Under the pieces are notes generated by a model. That model was not told the DNA's origin. It saw only the letters and a program-made list of their open reading frames with translations, and ran no database searches. A DNA stretch of 9,749 bases from an uncultured Clostridia bacterium. GTDB lineage: Bacteria; Bacillota; Clostridia; Christensenellales; Borkfalkiaceae. This document shows, piece after piece, positions 1 to 6,154 of this stretch. Position 1 is the first letter of the stretch, and each line of letters begins with the position of its first letter. Where the stretch lies: the NCBI GenBank assembly GCA_944354085.1, contig CALVPW010000133.1:1-9749 (forward strand), in the 5' to 3' direction. A program made the position numbers and the translations under genes.

Positions 1-866
1 GCGCAAAGGAGGGTGCCGACGGGCAGCCCCATGCGCTTTGCGTAATACGCGGCGAGGATGTTGCCGAAATTCCCCGTGGGCACGGTGAAGTTCACCTTGT
101 CCCCCATCTTGATCTGATCGGAAGAGACGAGATCGCAGTACGCCGAAAAGTAGTAGCAGATCTGCGGGGCGAGCCGCCCGAAGTTGATGGAATTCGCCGA
201 AGAGAGCAGATACCCCTTTTCGCGCAGCGCCTTTTTGCAGCTTTCCGAACCGAAGATCTTTTTGACGCCCGTCTGGCAGTCGTCGAAATTGCCGCGCACG
301 GCGACGACGTTGACGTTCTCCCCTTCCTGCGTGCACATTTGCAGCTTCTGCATCTTGGAGACGCCGTCGTCGGGATAGAACACCATGATCTTGATGCCCT
401 CCGCGTCCTTAAAGCCTTCGAGCGCGGCTTTGCCCGTATCGCCGCTGGTGGCGACGAGGATGAGGACGTTCTCCTTGATCCCGCAGAGATCGCACCCCTT
501 GCGCAGCAGATAAGGAAGCACGGTGAGCGCCATGTCCTTGAAGGCGCACGTGGGCCCGTGGAAGAGCTCGAGCATATACATGCCGTTTTCCACGCGCACG
601 AGCGGGGCGGCGTCGCCGTCGTCGAAGCGGGAATACGCCTCTTTGAGGGCGCTCAAAAGCTCCGCCTCGTCGTATTCGTCGAGGTATTTATGCAAAATAA
701 AGGCGGCGCGTTCGGGATAATCCATCCCGAGCATCGCCTCCATCTCGGCGGCGGTGACGGCGGGAAAACGCTCGGGGACGAACAGACCGCCGTCCTTTGC
801 GATGCCCTGCACGATCGCCTGCGCGCCCGTGACCTTTTCTTCTCCTCTCGTGCTGACAAAAATCAT
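1..866 (-). CDS. thrC: Threonine synthase, C-terminus cut off by the window edge
   Basis: This gene encodes the PLP enzyme that converts O-phosphohomoserine to threonine, the last step of threonine synthesis, in the cytoplasm. The 288 complete visible residues begin MIFVSTRG, matching the usual start of the family (STRG, then DGGLFVPE at 25-32). The segment FHGPTCAFKDMAL (102-114) carries the PLP-binding lysine, K110, and SGDTG (141-145) is the loop that holds the cofactor phosphate. Family members are usually close to 500 residues, so about 200 lie beyond position 1. The start at 866 is fixed by homology. The nearest Shine-Dalgarno-like sequence, AAAGGA, ends only 3 nt before the ATG, while a strong AGGAGG (895-900) sits 28 nt upstream with a small hairpin (880-892) between. 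No promoter is visible in the 90-nt gap, so it is probably cotranscribed with the P-loop ATPase gene upstream. Identification is near certain. Confidence 0.95.
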   Translation of the reverse strand, partial: MIFVSTRGEEKVTGAQAIVQGIAKDGGLFVPERFPAVTAAEMEAMLGMDYPERAAFILHKYLDEYDEAELLSALKEAYSRFDDGDAAPLVRVENGMYMLELFHGPTCAFKDMALTVLPYLLRKGCDLCGIKENVLILVATSGDTGKAALEGFKDAEGIKIMVFYPDDGVSKMQKLQMCTQEGENVNVVAVRGNFDDCQTGVKKIFGSESCKKALREKGYLLSSANSINFGRLAPQICYYFSAYCDLVSSDQIKMGDKVNFTVPTGNFGNILAAYYAKRMGLPVGTLLC

Positions 867-913
867 GCGTCCTTTCCCTGCGGCACTGCCGCATCCTCCT
901 TTTTTACGGGCAA

Positions 914-937
914 GCCGTCCCTTGAACAAGGGACGGC
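914..937 (-). promoter_or_regulatory. Perfect hairpin in the leader of thrC
   Basis: A perfect inverted repeat has 10-bp arms (GCCGTCCCTT and its complement) around a 4-nt loop, in the 90-nt gap between the ATPase stop and the thrC start. In the direction of transcription no U-run follows it; the sequence goes on to TTGCCCGTAAAAAAGGAGG. It is therefore unlikely to be an intrinsic terminator and could be an RNA-processing or stabilising structure. The structure is seen directly; its function is unknown. Confidence 0.5.
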
Positions 938-956
938 GCCGATGGTGTTGTTGCGA

Positions 957-1364
957 TCAAAGATACTTTTTGGCAAAATCCGGAAGATCTTCTTCGGCAC
1001 AGCTGCAAGTGATGTACAGCTTGAGATCGCGCATCTCTGCGACCTTTTCCATCATATAGAAGAACTGCGCCATATCGGCGATCGCCTTGCCGGCGATCCT
1101 TGCGATCCCGTCGACGTAAACGTACTCGTTATCGTACCCGCCGGCGATCACGCCCTTGATAAAACCGCAGAGCGCGTCCTCGCCCGCGACCGCATAGTCG
1201 CTCGTATCCACGAAACGGATCTCGCGGCGCAGATCGTACATGTACCGCTTGGTATCGGTGATAAAAATCAGGTTCCCCTTTGCCGTCTCGACTGCCGTAT
1301 TTGCCGCGTCGATGATGCGCTTCGTCTTGCCGCTGCCCTTGGGACCGCAGATGACTTTAACCAT
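957..1364 (-). CDS. Small P-loop ATPase of unknown role (often labelled 'PilT-like')
   Basis: This is a 135-residue protein with a clear Walker A motif, GPKGSGKT, at 7-14 and a Walker B-like strand, YVYVD, at 81-85. Between them, KGNLIFITDTKR (29-40) fits a beta-strand and loop of a RecA- or thymidine-kinase-like fold. It has no membrane segment and no signal peptide. Short proteins of this kind in Clostridia are often annotated 'twitching motility protein PilT', but this one lacks the extra domains of real PilT and is far shorter, so I would not adopt that name. It binds ATP or GTP by motif; its partner and role are unknown. The start has a strong GAGGAGG ribosome binding site with good spacing. 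The gene has its own promoter (1407-1435) and a hairpin leader, and lies 90 nt upstream of thrC, with which it is probably cotranscribed. Coding is very likely; function is open. Confidence 0.85.
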   Translation of the reverse strand: MVKVICGPKGSGKTKRIIDAANTAVETAKGNLIFITDTKRYMYDLRREIRFVDTSDYAVAGEDALCGFIKGVIAGGYDNEYVYVDGIARIAGKAIADMAQFFYMMEKVAEMRDLKLYITCSCAEEDLPDFAKKYL

Positions 1365-1377
1365 TTGATCCTCCTCG

Positions 1378-1391
1378 TCGCCCGAAGGCGA
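1378..1391 (-). promoter_or_regulatory. UUCG tetraloop hairpin in the ATPase leader
   Basis: The transcript reads TCGCC-TTCG-GGCGA, a 5-bp stem closed by a C(UUCG)G tetraloop, an exceptionally stable RNA loop type. It ends a few bases before the GAGGAGG ribosome binding site and lies near the predicted 5' end of the mRNA. It may protect the mRNA from decay or affect ribosome loading. The structure is read directly; the role is inferred. Confidence 0.45.
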
Positions 1392-1406
1392 TGTTTTATT
1401 ATCTAT

Positions 1407-1435
1407 ATTCTAACAAGTTTTCGTGTATATTTCAA
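1407..1435 (-). promoter_or_regulatory. Promoter for the P-loop ATPase-thrC unit
   Basis: On the minus strand, TTGAAA (1430-1435) and TAGAAT (1407-1412) are separated by exactly 17 nt, close to the vegetative sigma consensus. The surroundings are AT-rich in an otherwise GC-rich region. The predicted transcript would start about 35 nt upstream of the ATPase ATG and include the UUCG hairpin. Confidence 0.75.
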
Positions 1436-1445
1436 GAGGATTTGC

Positions 1446-1464
1446 AAAATTTCCCCGAAATTTT
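1446..1464 (-). terminator. Weak candidate terminator after the aminotransferase gene
   Basis: Directly after the TAA stop lies an inverted repeat with 8-bp arms (AAAATTTC and GAAATTTT) around a GGG loop. The stem is almost all A-T and only the TTTT of its own 3' arm provides a U-run, so termination would be weak. Its position between a stop codon and the next promoter is what a terminator would need. Low confidence. Confidence 0.3.
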
Positions 1465-2664
1465 TTATTTGAGGCTGCGGAGGAAGGCGTCGATGCGGTC
1501 GAGCCCTTCGAGCATGTCCTCCATGGAGAGCGAATAGGAAAGACGCACGCAGTCGGGCGCACCGAAGGGCGCGCCGGGCACCACCGCGACTTTTGCCGCA
1601 TCCAGAAGGAGCTCCGCAAAATCGGCGCTCGTTTTGATGACGCGGTCGCCGAACTTTTTGCCGAACGCGCCGTCGACGACGAGCATCATGTAGAACGCGC
1701 CTTCGGGCACCACGCAGTAGACGCCCTGCATCTCTGCAATACGGGCGATCATGGCGGTACGGCGGGACGCGAAACGGGCGACCATCTCTTCGACGGAGGC
1801 TTCGGGCGAGTTGAGCGCTTTGATCGTCGCGTACTGCGCGACGGAGCAGGCGTTGGACGTTGCGTGGCTCTGGAAGGAATCGATGGCTTTGGCGATATCC
1901 TTGGGCGCGGCGAGATAGCCGATGCGCCAGCCCGTCATCGCATACGTCTTGGAGACGCCGTTCACGGTGACGGTGAGCTCCTTCATCGCATCGGAGACCT
2001 TTGCGAACGAGAAGGGCTTCGCCCCGTCGTAGACGAGTTTTTCGTAGATCTCGTCGGAGATGACGAAGACGCAATGCTTCTCGCAGACGGCTGCGAGCGC
2101 GCGCACCTCCTCCTCCGAATACACCGCTCCCGTGGGATTGCAGGGCGAGTTGAAGATCATGAGCTTGGTCTTTGGCGTGATCGCCGCTTCGAGCTGCTCC
2201 GCCGTGATCTTGTAGCCGTTCTTTTTGCTCGCCTCCACGAAGACGGGCACGCCGCCCAGCGTACGGACGACCTCGGGATAGGTCAGCCAATAGGGCGCGG
2301 GGATGATGACCTCGTCCCCCTCGTCGATGAGCGCGTAGCAGGCGTTAAAGATGGAATGCTTTGCGCCGTTGGAGACGATGATCTGCGAAGGCTCGTATTC
2401 CAGCCCGTTATCGCGCGAGAACTTCTCGCAGATGGCGCGGCGCAGCTCCATGATGCCCGAAGAAGGCGTATATTTGGTCTTCCCGAGGCGCAGCGCCTCG
2501 ATGCCCGCTTCGACGATGTGCGCGGGCGTGGGGAAGTCGGGCTCGCCGACGCCGAAGTTGACGACGCTCTCGCCCGCCGCCTTCATCGCCTTGGCTTTGG
2601 CGCTGATCGCAAGCGTCTGCGAGGGCGAAATGGTCTGGATCCTTTTTGCAAGCCGTTCTTTCAT
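1465..2664 (-). CDS. aspB: Aspartate-type aminotransferase (PLP fold type I, class I)
   Basis: This 399-residue protein matches the usual length of bacterial aspartate aminotransferases (about 395). It transfers the amino group between aspartate and 2-oxoglutarate in the cytoplasm, using PLP. The signatures are in order: GEPDFPTP (40-47), SNGAK (98-102), NPTG (176-179), SDEIYE (203-208, where Y207 contacts PLP), SKTYAMTGWRIGY (238-250) with the Schiff-base lysine K239 and R248, and R374 in RLSYS, the expected substrate-carboxylate arginine. The start at 2664 is set by AGAGGTGG placed 5 nt upstream and by the family N-terminus. The frame stays open upstream to 3378, but that part overlaps prfA and is not coding. 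It lies 47 nt after prfA without a visible promoter, so it is probably in the same operon. Substrate range within class I (aspartate, aromatic or prephenate) cannot be settled by reading; aspartate is the most likely. Confidence 0.92.
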   Translation of the reverse strand: MKERLAKRIQTISPSQTLAISAKAKAMKAAGESVVNFGVGEPDFPTPAHIVEAGIEALRLGKTKYTPSSGIMELRRAICEKFSRDNGLEYEPSQIIVSNGAKHSIFNACYALIDEGDEVIIPAPYWLTYPEVVRTLGGVPVFVEASKKNGYKITAEQLEAAITPKTKLMIFNSPCNPTGAVYSEEEVRALAAVCEKHCVFVISDEIYEKLVYDGAKPFSFAKVSDAMKELTVTVNGVSKTYAMTGWRIGYLAAPKDIAKAIDSFQSHATSNACSVAQYATIKALNSPEASVEEMVARFASRRTAMIARIAEMQGVYCVVPEGAFYMMLVVDGAFGKKFGDRVIKTSADFAELLLDAAKVAVVPGAPFGAPDCVRLSYSLSMEDMLEGLDRIDAFLRSLK

Positions 2665-2711
2665 ATGTTCCACCTCTGAAAATGAAATTCGATATCCCTG
2701 CCGCGGCGGGC

Positions 2712-3785
2712 TCACGCCTCTTCTGCCGCGGACGAAAGTTTGCGCTCGGTATCCGCACGGGCGAGCGCGTCGATCATCTCGTCGAGATCGCCCGCGAGGA
2801 AATTTTCCATCGAATGCAGGCTGAGCCCAATCCTGTGATCGGTGATGCGGCTTTGGGGGAAATTGTAGGTGCGGATGCGTTCGCTCCTGTCCCCCGTGCC
2901 GACGAGGCTCTTGCGCGACGCGGCTTCCTTGGACGCCGCCGCGCCGTTGTAGTAGTCGTACAGCCTGTTTTTGAGCACGCGGTACGCCTTTTCTTTGTTT
3001 TTGAGCTGACTGCGCTCGTCCTGACAGGTCACGACGATGCCCGTCGGGAAATGCGTCAGGCGGATGGCGGTCTCCGTTTTGTTGACCTTTTGCCCGCCCG
3101 CGCCCGAAGAGCGGAACAGATCGACGCGGATGTCCTTTTCGTCGAGCTGCACTTCCACTTCCTCCGCCTCGGGCAGCACCGCCACGGTGACGGTGGAGGT
3201 GTGGATGCGCCCCTGCGACTCCGTCTCGGGCACGCGCTGGACGCGGTGCACCCCGCTCTCGTATTTGAGGCGGGCGTAAGCGCCCCGCCCCTCGACGTTG
3301 ACGATGGCTTCCTTCATGCCGCCGAGCTCCGTCTCGTTGAGGTCGACGATCTCCCAGCGGAAGCGGTGCTTCTCGCAATACGCCATGTACATGCGGTAGA
3401 GTTCGTAGGCAAAGAGCGCCGCCTCCTCCCCGCCCGCGCCCGCACGGATCTCCAGCGTGCAGCCGCGTTCGTCGTTCTTATCCTTGGGAAGGAGCAAGAT
3501 CTTGAGCTGCTTTTCCATTGCCGCGAGCGTTTCTTTGAGCGAGAGCACTTCCTCTTCGAGCAGCGCCCGCATCTCCCCCGTCTCGCGCTGCGCTTCCGCG
3601 GCGGCGGCGTCCATCTCGGCGCGCTTTTTCTCGTACGCCTCGTACGCGAGCGCCACGGGTTCGAGCTCCGCCCGCTCGCGCGAAAGGCGGGTCCACCGCT
3701 CCATATCGGCGAGCGCCTCGGGCGAGGAGAGCATCTCTCCCAGCTCGTGATAGCGCGCCGCCACAGACCGTAACTTTGCGAACAT
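2712..3785 (-). CDS. prfA: Peptide chain release factor 1 (RF1)
   Basis: This protein reads UAA and UAG stop codons and triggers hydrolysis of peptidyl-tRNA on the ribosome. At 357 residues it is full length (E. coli RF1 is 360). The codon-recognition PxT tripeptide is present as PET (186-188) within RVPETESQGRIHTS, which marks it as RF1 rather than RF2 (SPF). The catalytic GGQ is at 230-232 in SSGAGGQKVN. An alpha-helical domain 1, rich in Glu, Lys and Arg, covers about 1-100. The start ATG follows the stop of the upstream prmC fusion by only 3 nt, and no good Shine-Dalgarno sequence precedes it (AAGG sits 1 nt from the ATG), so translation is probably coupled to the upstream gene. PrmC, the upstream product, methylates the glutamine of GGQ (Q232 here), so enzyme and substrate are made together. 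Confidence 0.98.
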   Translation of the reverse strand: MFAKLRSVAARYHELGEMLSSPEALADMERWTRLSRERAELEPVALAYEAYEKKRAEMDAAAAEAQRETGEMRALLEEEVLSLKETLAAMEKQLKILLLPKDKNDERGCTLEIRAGAGGEEAALFAYELYRMYMAYCEKHRFRWEIVDLNETELGGMKEAIVNVEGRGAYARLKYESGVHRVQRVPETESQGRIHTSTVTVAVLPEAEEVEVQLDEKDIRVDLFRSSGAGGQKVNKTETAIRLTHFPTGIVVTCQDERSQLKNKEKAYRVLKNRLYDYYNGAAASKEAASRKSLVGTGDRSERIRTYNFPQSRITDHRIGLSLHSMENFLAGDLDEMIDALARADTERKLSSAAEEA

Positions 3786-3788
3786 ACC

Positions 3789-5612
3789 TTAAAACCCGAT
3801 CTTGACGATGCGTTCCACGCCCGCAAAGTCGCGCACGACCATCGCGAAGTCGCAGCGGGCGACGGTGCGGAAGATACGGATGATCTCCTGCGCCTGATCT
3901 TCGCCGCATTCGAGGATGCACATCCCCCCGCGGACGATATACCGCCCGATCTTTTCGGCGATGCGCCTGTAAAAATCCAGCCCGTCCACGCCGCCGTCGA
4001 GGGCGAGGTGCGGCTCGAAATCGCGCACGTCCTTGGGAAGGGACGCCATCTCCGCGCTCCTTACATAGGGCGGGTTGGCGGTGATGAGGTTGTACCTGCC
4101 GCGGACGCCCGTAAAAAGATCTGCCTTTTGGAAGGTGACGTTGGCTTTGTTGATGCGCGCGTTCTCACGGGCGAGTTCGAGCGCCTCTTCCGAGATATCC
4201 GTACCCACCACCGTGACCTGCCTGTCCTTTGCCGCTTCGCAGGCGACGGCGATGGCGATCGCCCCGCTGCCCGTGCACAGATCGAGCATGCTGTCGCCGT
4301 CTTTGAGGGAAGCGACCGCCTGCCGCACCAAAAGCTCCGTCTCGGGGCGGGGGATGAGCACGCGCTCGTCCACTTTGATGAGATATCCGTAAAAATCGGT
4401 GTCGCCGAAGATATACCACAGCGGCCTGCCCGTCATGCGCTCCTCAAAGATGCGCAAAATGCGCTCGCACTCCCTGCGGTTGACGATGCGCTCTTGTGAG
4501 AGCTTGTCGCGCGGGATCTTCAAACAAAGGCTCGCGATCCACTCCGCGTCGGACGCGTCGATGTCCTTTTCGGCAAAGCGTTCCTTCATCATGGCGAGCA
4601 AGCCCGAAAGTTTGCGCTCCGTCGCAAAGATATGCTCGGGCGCGGAAGGATCGTCGTCGAGCCGCTTCGCCTCGCGAAAAGCGCGGATGGCGCATTCGAT
4701 CTGCGCCTCGTCGGGCTCGCGCGTAGTCAAAAGCTGCATCAGATACCCGGGCGCCTTTAAGGGCAGGACGAGCACGGAATCGGTGAGCGACAAGAGCTTT
4801 AAGATCTCGTACGAAATGCCCGCGACGATGGGAAGACAGACGAGCTTTGCAAGGAAATTGATGATAAAATCCGCAATGCGGACGCCCGTGAGCCCCGTGA
4901 GCGAGAGCGCCCACCCCACCAGCGCGAACACGAAGATGGAGATGACGAGCACGATGAAAATAAACGTCGTGCCGCACCTGTCGTGCATGCGGGACGCCTT
5001 TTTGACGTTCTCCACCGTCAAAGCGTCGCCGTATTCGTAACAGTTGATGGTCTTATGTTCTGCGCCGTGATACTCGTACGTTTCGCGCATCGAACGGAAA
5101 ATGAGCGTGAACAGGATATACAGCAAAAAGATCGCGAAACGGAAGCCGCCTTCGATGAGGTAATACCAGATGCTCCCCGTCCCCAGACGCGGCGCAGCCT
5201 CTGCAACGAGCGCGGCAAAATAATTGGGCAGGAACAAAAAGAGCGCCACGGCGATGAGCACGCCCAAGACCGTGGAAACGGTCGTGACGATATCGCCGAC
5301 GGAGATCTTCCACTTTTCCGCCATCCATTTGGAGAGTTTGGAGGGCTCCTCGTCCTCCACGACGGCGACCTCGGCGCTGCGCATGAGCGACTTCATGCCG
5401 AGCACGATGGACTGCACAAAATTCACCACGCCGCGCACGAAAGGAAAACGCGTCCATTTGCGCCGCTTTTTGGCGCGGATGCGCTCTGCCTCCGTCTGCA
5501 TCTCTCCGTTGTCGTCGCGCACGACGGTCGCCATGCCGCGCTTGCCGCGCATCATGACGCCTTGGATGACGGCTTGCCCGCCGATATAGGTGCGCTGTTT
5601 CTTCTTTCTCAT
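3789..5612 (-). CDS. prmC: Fusion: DUF1385/YqhQ membrane protein + PrmC release-factor glutamine methyltransferase
   Basis: One uninterrupted 607-residue frame joins two proteins that are usually separate neighbours. Residues 1 to about 310 are a DUF1385 (YqhQ) protein: GGQAVIQGVMMRG (11-23), HGAEHK (182-187) and HDRCGT (210-215) are family signatures with possible metal ligands H182, E185, H186, H210 and C213. Four hydrophobic segments lie near 106-128, 150-172, 215-237 and 245-268. The biochemical role of DUF1385 is unknown. Residues from about 325 to 607 are a complete PrmC: an N-terminal helical domain, IPRPETE (420-426), SAM-binding motif DLCTGSGA (444-451) and the catalytic NPPY (513-516). 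PrmC N5-methylates the GGQ glutamine of release factors RF1 and RF2. With four helices, both ends should face the cytoplasm, which would tether the methyltransferase to the membrane. The only internal methionines near the junction (M341-M342) lie inside the PrmC domain and have no ribosome binding site. The start at 5612 has a weak GGGA site. prfA follows after 3 nt. Both domain assignments are firm; any benefit of the fusion is inference. Confidence 0.93.
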   Translation of the reverse strand: MRKKKQRTYIGGQAVIQGVMMRGKRGMATVVRDDNGEMQTEAERIRAKKRRKWTRFPFVRGVVNFVQSIVLGMKSLMRSAEVAVVEDEEPSKLSKWMAEKWKISVGDIVTTVSTVLGVLIAVALFLFLPNYFAALVAEAAPRLGTGSIWYYLIEGGFRFAIFLLYILFTLIFRSMRETYEYHGAEHKTINCYEYGDALTVENVKKASRMHDRCGTTFIFIVLVISIFVFALVGWALSLTGLTGVRIADFIINFLAKLVCLPIVAGISYEILKLLSLTDSVLVLPLKAPGYLMQLLTTREPDEAQIECAIRAFREAKRLDDDPSAPEHIFATERKLSGLLAMMKERFAEKDIDASDAEWIASLCLKIPRDKLSQERIVNRRECERILRIFEERMTGRPLWYIFGDTDFYGYLIKVDERVLIPRPETELLVRQAVASLKDGDSMLDLCTGSGAIAIAVACEAAKDRQVTVVGTDISEEALELARENARINKANVTFQKADLFTGVRGRYNLITANPPYVRSAEMASLPKDVRDFEPHLALDGGVDGLDFYRRIAEKIGRYIVRGGMCILECGEDQAQEIIRIFRTVARCDFAMVVRDFAGVERIVKIGF

Positions 5613-5643
5613 GCAAATATCCCGTTTCGTTCTTTATTCGCGG

Positions 5644-5665
5644 CGCGCGCCGCACTTCGCGCGCG
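5644..5665 (-). promoter_or_regulatory. Very GC-rich hairpin in the leader of the DUF1385-prmC gene
   Basis: Arms CGCGCGC (5644-5650) and GCGCGCG (5659-5665) can form a 7-bp all-GC stem around an 8-nt loop. An overlapping 14-bp perfect palindrome at 5640-5653 offers an alternative fold. It lies between the rpmE terminator and the start codon of the fusion gene. Function unknown; it may shape read-through or mRNA processing. Confidence 0.3.
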
Positions 5666-5674
5666 CGTAACAGC

Positions 5675-5702
5675 AAAACAGCCTCCCGTATCCGTGAGGC
5701 TG
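5675..5702 (-). terminator. Terminator or attenuator after rpmE
   Basis: CAGCCTC and GAGGCTG form a perfect 7-bp stem around a 10-nt loop, 8 nt after the rpmE stop. It is followed on the minus strand by TTTTGCTGTT, a short U-run. No convincing promoter is visible between it and the fusion gene, so it probably lets part of the transcription through and lowers expression of the downstream genes relative to L31. Confidence 0.6.
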
Positions 5703-5710
5703 CCGTACGG

Positions 5711-5914
5711 TCAGATACCGTATCTCTTCTTGAACTTGTCGACGCGGCCGCCGGTATCGACGAGCTTCTGACGACCCGTGAAGAAGGGGTGGCATTTGCT
5801 GCAAATATCCACCTTCATGACGTCCACGTCCTTGGTGGTACCCGTTTTGAAGGTCGCACCGCAAGCGCAGACGACCGTCACCTCGTGGTAATTGGGATGG
5901 ATCTCGGGCTTCAT
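5711..5914 (-). CDS. rpmE: 50S ribosomal protein L31, zinc-binding type
   Basis: At 67 residues this is the normal length for L31 of the large ribosomal subunit, where it helps bridge the two subunits. MKPEIHPNYHEV opens the protein as expected. The four zinc-binding cysteines C16, C18, C38 and C41 (CAC and CSKC) are all present, so this is the zinc-containing (C+) form and not the zinc-free paralogue. The start has GAGGTG 8 nt upstream. A near-consensus promoter precedes it, and a hairpin terminator follows. In many Clostridia rpmE sits beside the DUF1385 gene, prmC and prfA, as here. Identification is certain. Confidence 0.98.
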   Translation of the reverse strand: MKPEIHPNYHEVTVVCACGATFKTGTTKDVDVMKVDICSKCHPFFTGRQKLVDTGGRVDKFKKRYGI

Positions 5915-5953
5915 GATGTTTTCACCTCGCTTGTTTTCAGGAAATTCCTTGCT

Positions 5954-5982
5954 ATTATACCCGTTTTGCAGGCGTTCGTCAA
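5954..5982 (-). promoter_or_regulatory. Main promoter of the rpmE operon
   Basis: TTGACG (5977-5982) and a perfect TATAAT (5954-5959), 17 nt apart, lie about 40 nt upstream of the rpmE ATG. A short near-palindrome, AGGAATTTCCT (5939-5949), falls at the predicted transcription start. It is one of the best promoters in the window, which fits a ribosomal protein gene. Confidence 0.85.
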
Positions 5983-5997
5983 CTGATTTTGGAAGAC

Positions 5998-6026
5998 ATT
6001 CGAAAAAACTTCCCCGCCGCCGTCAA
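5998..6026 (-). promoter_or_regulatory. Possible second, weaker promoter for rpmE
   Basis: A second TTGACG (6021-6026) is followed 17 nt later by TCGAAT (5998-6003), which matches four of six bases of the -10 consensus. It lies 44 bp upstream of the main promoter. It could be chance; confidence is low. Confidence 0.25.
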
Positions 6027-6048
6027 TTTTTTCCCGCAGGGCGGGCAA

Positions 6049-6073
6049 AAGCGAATTCTCGTGCGAATCGCTT
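6049..6073. promoter_or_regulatory. Imperfect palindrome at the -35 box: candidate operator
   Basis: AAGCGAATTC (6049-6058) and GAATCGCTT (6065-6073) are inverted copies with one base missing in the right arm, separated by 6 nt. The right arm overlaps the first two bases of the -35 element of the MDR gene promoter. A repressor or activator bound there could control that gene. No regulator is encoded next to it. The symmetry is seen; the operator role is inferred. Confidence 0.4.
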
Positions 6074-6100
6074 GCAAAATGCGCCCGTCAGGAGTATAAT
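6072..6100 (+). promoter_or_regulatory. Promoter for the MDR-HAD-phosphoesterase genes
   Basis: TTGCAA (6072-6077) and a perfect TATAAT (6095-6100) are separated by 17 nt. Transcription would start near 6107, about 48 nt upstream of the chosen ATG at 6155. It is divergent from the rpmE promoter, with about 90 bp between the -35 boxes. Confidence 0.8.
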
Positions 6101-6154
6101 GGGGGTATAAAGTGGGTGATTTTGCGAAAATTGCCCTTTTGGGAGGAATGCCGC

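Noticed and set aside
2665..3378. Upstream extension of the aminotransferase frame to 3378 (637 residues in total)
   Set aside because: It lies wholly within prfA in another frame, has arginine- and histidine-rich low-complexity composition, and the aminotransferase start at 2664 has a clear ribosome binding site.
339..3773. Long plus-strand open frames opposite thrC, the ATPase, the aminotransferase and prfA (339-1472, 1423-2679, 2646-3773)
   Set aside because: They are antisense shadows of real genes in GC-rich DNA, with His/Arg/Asp-rich translations that match no family and no ribosome binding sites.
4587..4592. Internal ATG pair (M341-M342) as an independent PrmC start
   Set aside because: It falls within the N-terminal PrmC domain and has no ribosome binding site, so it would give a truncated enzyme.
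6116..6154. GTG at 6116 as start of the MDR gene
   Set aside because: It lies about 9 nt after the predicted transcription start and has no ribosome binding site; ATG 6155 has GGGAGG at the right distance.
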